Under the pieces are notes generated by a model. The model saw only the letters and a program-made list of their open reading frames with translations. It ran no database searches and was not told the DNA's origin. Shown piece after piece: positions 5,459 to 7,411 of a stretch of 7,411 nt of DNA. Within the stretch, counting starts at the first letter, position 1. The number at the start of each line of letters is the position of its first letter. Location of the stretch: contig JBOHDE010000201.1 of the NCBI GenBank assembly GCA_050699035.1, forward strand, positions 1 through 7,411. Direction: 5' to 3'. A program made the translations under genes and the position numbers. This DNA is from WHTB01 sp050699035 (GTDB taxonomy: Bacteria > Actinomycetota > Actinomycetes > Propionibacteriales > Nocardioidaceae).

Positions 5459-6094
5459 TTACGCCTTCTGGGCCAGCAGCAGGCCGTCGCCCACCGGGAG
5501 CAGGACTGGGAGCAGCGTCTCGTCCTCCGCGACCCGTTTGCCGACCTCGCGGATCGCCACCGTGTCACCGTCTCGCTGCGCCGGGTCGGCCACCCGGTCG
5601 TGCCACAGCGCGTTGTCGAACGCGACCACGCCGCCCGGGCGGAGCAGCCGCAGCGCCTCGTCGAGGTACTGGCCGTACTCCTGCTTGTCGCCGTCACAGA
5701 ACACCAGGTCGTAGTGGCCGTCGGTCAGCCGAGGGAGTACGTCGAGCGCGGAGCCGGCGATCAGCCGGACCCGCTGCGGGGTGATCCCGGCCTCGGTGAA
5801 CGACTCCTTGGCGAGCCGCTGGTGCTCGGCCTCGAAGTCGACCGACGTCAGCACACCGTCGGAGCGCATGCCGCGCAGCAGCCACAGCCCGGAGACACCG
5901 GTGCCGGTGCCGACCTCGACGACGGCCCGGGCCTCCAGCACCGAGGCGACGAAACGGAGCGCCGCGCCCGCCCCCGAGCCGACCGGCACCACCCCGACCT
6001 CGGTCGCGCGGGATCGCGCGGCAGCAAGTACGTCGTCCTCGGCCACGAACTCTTCCGCGTACGCCCACGTCGCAGGCTTGATCCCGGTGGCGAT
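5459..6094 (-). CDS. SAM-dependent O-methyltransferase, family 3
   Basis: With the start I prefer, the product has 211 residues. It is a Rossmann-fold methyltransferase of the Methyltransf_3 (catechol-type) family: glycine loop VEVGTGTGVSGLWLL, SVDFEAEHQRLA after the second strand, LVFCDGDKQEYGQYLDEA, and LLRPGGVVAFDNALWHDR with the D-N pair that, with the aspartate of CDGDK, normally binds a divalent metal. The mycobacterial counterpart next to sigE is Rv1220c. The first ordinary start is GTG 6046, giving 195 residues. However, in-frame coding resemblance (KPATWAYAEEF, as in SLWAHAEGSI of Rv1220c) continues upstream, and a perfect AGGAGG lies 5 nt before an in-frame ATC at 6092-6094. I therefore call that ATC as the likely start. 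The substrate is unknown. Confidence 0.87.
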   Translation of the reverse strand: MATGIKPATWAYAEEFVAEDDVLAAARSRATEVGVVPVGSGAGAALRFVASVLEARAVVEVGTGTGVSGLWLLRGMRSDGVLTSVDFEAEHQRLAKESFTEAGITPQRVRLIAGSALDVLPRLTDGHYDLVFCDGDKQEYGQYLDEALRLLRPGGVVAFDNALWHDRVADPAQRDGDTVAIREVGKRVAEDETLLPVLLPVGDGLLLAQKA

Positions 6095-6099
6095 GGCTG

Positions 6100-6105
6100 C
6101 CTCCT
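6100..6105 (-). promoter_or_regulatory. Ribosome binding site pointing to an ATC start
   Basis: The minus strand reads AGGAGG at 6105-6100, then CAGCC, then ATC (6094-6092) in frame with the methyltransferase. It is a full consensus site at ideal spacing, and no ATG, GTG or TTG lies in that position. It is 53 nt from the GTG at 6046, too far to serve that codon. Confidence 0.7.
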
Positions 6106-6151
6106 GTGCTGGGGACCGGCACCCCGGCCCGGCGTCACTGACCTGCCCGGC

Positions 6152-6157
6152 AGCCTA
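6152..6157 (-). promoter_or_regulatory. Candidate -10 box for the O-methyltransferase
   Basis: The minus strand reads TAGGCT, which fits the TANNNT pattern, about 46 nt before the methyltransferase ribosome site. The expected -35 position falls in the tandem repeat (6158-6181) and does not match a TTGACA-like box, so expression may need an activator. This is a weak call. Confidence 0.25.
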
Positions 6158-6181
6158 GGGCATATCGGGGGGCATATCGGG
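6158..6181. repeat. 12-bp tandem direct repeat upstream of sigE
   Basis: GGGCATATCGGG occurs twice head to tail without a mismatch (6158-6169 and 6170-6181). The copies end 2 bp before the ECF-type -35 element of sigE and also abut the likely -10 region of the divergent methyltransferase. A direct repeat of about one helical turn next to a -35 box is a typical site for an OmpR-type response regulator. Confidence 0.7.
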
Positions 6182-6183
6182 CG

Positions 6184-6209
6184 GGAACCTGCGTTGCCAC
6201 CGACTCGTT
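6184..6209 (+). promoter_or_regulatory. ECF-type promoter of sigE
   Basis: GGAACC (6184-6189) and CGTT (6206-6209) are separated by 16 bp, matching the general -35/-10 pattern of group 4 (ECF) sigma factor promoters in Actinobacteria. A transcript starting shortly after 6209 would have a leader of about 55 nt before the ATG. The arrangement suggests that SigE transcribes its own operon. Confidence 0.6.
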
Positions 6210-6271
6210 GGACAGCATCGGGAGCAGGCACCCGGTTTACACCACGTACGATTGAGCCTCCAAGGAGAGTC

Positions 6272-6877
6272 ATGACGGTCGCCATCGAGACCTGGGCGGG
6301 AGGTGTCAGCGGCGTGGAGCAGCAGACTGCGCAGGCCTGGACACCCCCCACGTGGGACGAGGTGGTGCGCACCCACTCGGCGCGCGTCTACCGGCTGGCC
6401 TACCGGCTCACCGGCAACAAGCACGACGCCGAGGACCTCACCCAAGAGGTCTTCGTCCGGGTGTTCCGCTCGCTGTCGTCGTACACCCCGGGCACGTTCG
6501 AGGGCTGGCTGCACCGCATCACCACCAACTTGTTCCTCGACCAGGCACGGCGCAAGCAGCGGATCCGCTTCGACGCGTTGCCGGAGGATGCCGACCAGCG
6601 GATGCCCGGGCGGCTCCCCAACCCCGCGCACGCGCTGCACGACGCCCTGTTCGACGCCGACGTCGAGGCCGCGCTCGCGACGCTGCCGCCGGACTTCCGG
6701 GCCGCCGTGGTGCTGTGTGACGTCGAGGGGCTGACGTACGAGGAGATCGCCTCGGTCCTCGACATCAAGCTCGGCACGGTCCGCTCCCGCATCCACCGCG
6801 GCCGGGCGATGCTGCGCAAGCAGCTCGAGCACCGGGCTCCGGCCGAGGGGCGCAGCCGCTACGGCGGTGAGCGGTGA
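6272..6877 (+). CDS. sigE: ECF RNA polymerase sigma factor SigE
   Basis: The 201-residue product is a group 4 sigma factor directing RNA polymerase to stress promoters. Region 2 spans about 28-97, with YRLAYRLTGNKHDAEDLTQEVFVRVFRS for -10 recognition and core binding and GTFEGWLHRITTNLFLDQARR. Region 4 spans about 131-187, with LPPDFRAAVVLCDVEGLTYEEIA and the helix-turn-helix LGTVRSRIHRGRAML for -35 recognition. These blocks are close to mycobacterial SigE (Rv1221), and the flanking methyltransferase and ZAS anti-sigma genes agree. The N-terminal extension (1-27) is shorter than in M. tuberculosis. AAGGAGA at 6262-6268 supports the ATG at 6272; GTG at 6314 is an in-frame alternative. An ECF promoter and a tandem repeat lie upstream. 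The stop overlaps the anti-sigma start. Confidence 0.93.
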   Translation: MTVAIETWAGGVSGVEQQTAQAWTPPTWDEVVRTHSARVYRLAYRLTGNKHDAEDLTQEVFVRVFRSLSSYTPGTFEGWLHRITTNLFLDQARRKQRIRFDALPEDADQRMPGRLPNPAHALHDALFDADVEAALATLPPDFRAAVVLCDVEGLTYEEIASVLDIKLGTVRSRIHRGRAMLRKQLEHRAPAEGRSRYGGER

Positions 6878-7350
6878 TGAGCCATCTCGGTGACCGGCTG
6901 ACCGCGCTCGTCGACGGTCAGCTCGAGCCGGCCGCGCAGGACAAGGCGCTGGCCCACCTCCGGCATTGTGCGGACTGCCGTGCCGCCTACGACCATGAGC
7001 TCTGGGTACGCCGGCAGCTGCACCAGCTGCCGGGCGCCGAGCCGTCGGCCGCCCTGCTGATGGCTCTGAAGGACATTGGTGGCGATGCCGCAGCGTTCCT
7101 CGACGACGACCCCGCCCGGCACTGGCGGCTACCGTCGCGCCGGGTCACCGGGATGGCGCTGGCCGGCGCCGGCACCCTGGCGGTGAGTGTGCTCGGCCTC
7201 GCGTACTCCCTGGGACCCGCGCAGGCCCAGCCGGTGCGTCCACCGGTCGAGCGGTTCTCCTCCGAGTTCGCCGGTGCGGGCGACTCGATGCCGTTCTCCG
7301 ACCCCGCCGGCGGCATACTCCCGATCCTCGACCGTGAGAGCGGGCGGTGA
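6877..7350 (+). CDS. rseA: Membrane-anchored zinc-binding anti-sigma factor
   Basis: The 157-residue product binds and inhibits the sigma factor encoded immediately upstream. An N-terminal ZAS domain (about 1-50) has LTALVDGQLEP and the H27-x3-C31-x2-C34 zinc motif (HLRHCADC), with H3 as a possible further ligand. A single membrane helix follows (about 90-112), then an extracellular tail of about 45 residues rich in proline, glycine and serine. This puts the sigma-binding domain in the cytoplasm and leaves the tail for sensing or proteolysis. The tail is too short to be a folded sensor domain. The ATG overlaps the sigE stop (TGATGA), ensuring matched synthesis; an in-frame GTG one codon earlier is possible. 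The next gene overlaps its stop by 4 nt. Confidence 0.9.
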   Translation: MSHLGDRLTALVDGQLEPAAQDKALAHLRHCADCRAAYDHELWVRRQLHQLPGAEPSAALLMALKDIGGDAAAFLDDDPARHWRLPSRRVTGMALAGAGTLAVSVLGLAYSLGPAQAQPVRPPVERFSSEFAGAGDSMPFSDPAGGILPILDRESGR

Positions 7351-7411
7351 ACCGCAACCCGGTCTCGAGCGCGATGCTGCTGCTGCTCGGCACGGTCGGC
7401 GTCCTCACGCT
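7347..7411 (+). CDS. Start of a membrane or exported protein (partial)
   Basis: A GTG at 7347 overlaps the anti-sigma stop (GTGA) and stays open to the window edge. The visible 21 residues begin VNRNPVSSAMLLLL and continue with GTVGVLTL: a short polar start followed by a hydrophobic stretch, so a signal anchor or signal peptide. In mycobacteria the position after sigE-rseA is held by the periplasmic serine protease HtrA, so a trypsin-like protease is the expected product, but nothing diagnostic of a protease is inside the window. Confidence 0.6.
   Translation, partial: MNRNPVSSAMLLLLGTVGVLT

Noticed and set aside
6236..6252. Second sigE promoter using TTTACA and TACGAT
   Set aside because: The two boxes are only 5 bp apart, and no -35-like box lies about 17 bp upstream of TACGAT.
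5423..6271. Extension of sigE into a 484-residue fusion
   Set aside because: The upstream part is the antisense of the methyltransferase and crosses the sigE promoter; AAGGAGA supports the ATG at 6272.
1..7411. Defence system, CRISPR array, insertion sequence or RNA gene
   Set aside because: No repeat-spacer pattern, transposase, nuclease or tRNA/rRNA signature was found on either strand; the genes are conserved chromosomal ones.

Overview
The window is high-GC DNA with strong G/C preference at third codon positions, GTG starts and short gene overlaps. It reads as an actinobacterial chromosome. The gene order matches, from memory, the block mycobacteria carry from folP2 (Rv1207) to sigE/rseA/htrA (Rv1221-Rv1223): a FolP2-type protein, a short DivIVA-domain membrane protein, a 3-methyladenine glycosylase, a DUF3117 peptide, a family-3 O-methyltransferase, an ECF sigma factor and its zinc-binding anti-sigma factor. 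The gpgS gene that mycobacteria have after folP2, and the glg genes, are not present here. In their place are an SRPBCC protein, a four-helix membrane protein, a PaaX-type regulator coupled to an enoyl-CoA hydratase/isomerase, and a YdhR-like protein. A Propionibacteriales (Nocardioidaceae-like) host is my guess, not a proof.

Layout. Bases 1-124 are non-coding or hold a dispersed repeat. folP2 (minus, 125-994) diverges by 25 bp from a plus-strand run: DivIVA-domain protein (1020-1304), SRPBCC protein (1304-1768), a 213-bp gap, tag (1982-2563) and a membrane protein (2587-2997). That run meets, with a 10-bp gap, a minus-strand operon of a PaaX-like regulator (4597-4599 start codon) and a PaaG-like enoyl-CoA hydratase/isomerase (stop at 3008), overlapping by 4 nt. 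Diverging from paaX are the 55-residue DUF3117 gene (4739-4906), a strong hairpin, and a YdhR-like gene (5009-5350). A 25-bp perfect hairpin lies between that gene and the convergent O-methyltransferase (minus, 5459 to about 6094). The methyltransferase diverges from sigE (6272-6877), which overlaps the anti-sigma gene (6877-7350), which in turn overlaps a gene running off the right edge.

How the genes work together. The clearest functional unit is the envelope-stress module at the right: an ECF sigma factor, its membrane-anchored ZAS anti-sigma factor and a third translationally coupled gene. It is preceded by an ECF-type promoter (GGAACC-N16-CGTT) that suggests autoregulation, and by a 12-bp tandem repeat touching that promoter that could bind a response regulator. 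The paaX-like/echA pair is a small self-contained regulator-enzyme operon outside any visible phenylacetate cluster. Most remaining genes are conserved actinobacterial genes. I see no CRISPR array, insertion sequence, tRNA or rRNA. The observations most worth checking are a probable ATC start codon on the methyltransferase, the sigE promoter architecture, the nested 25-bp palindrome, and the altered substrate loop of the FolP2 protein.
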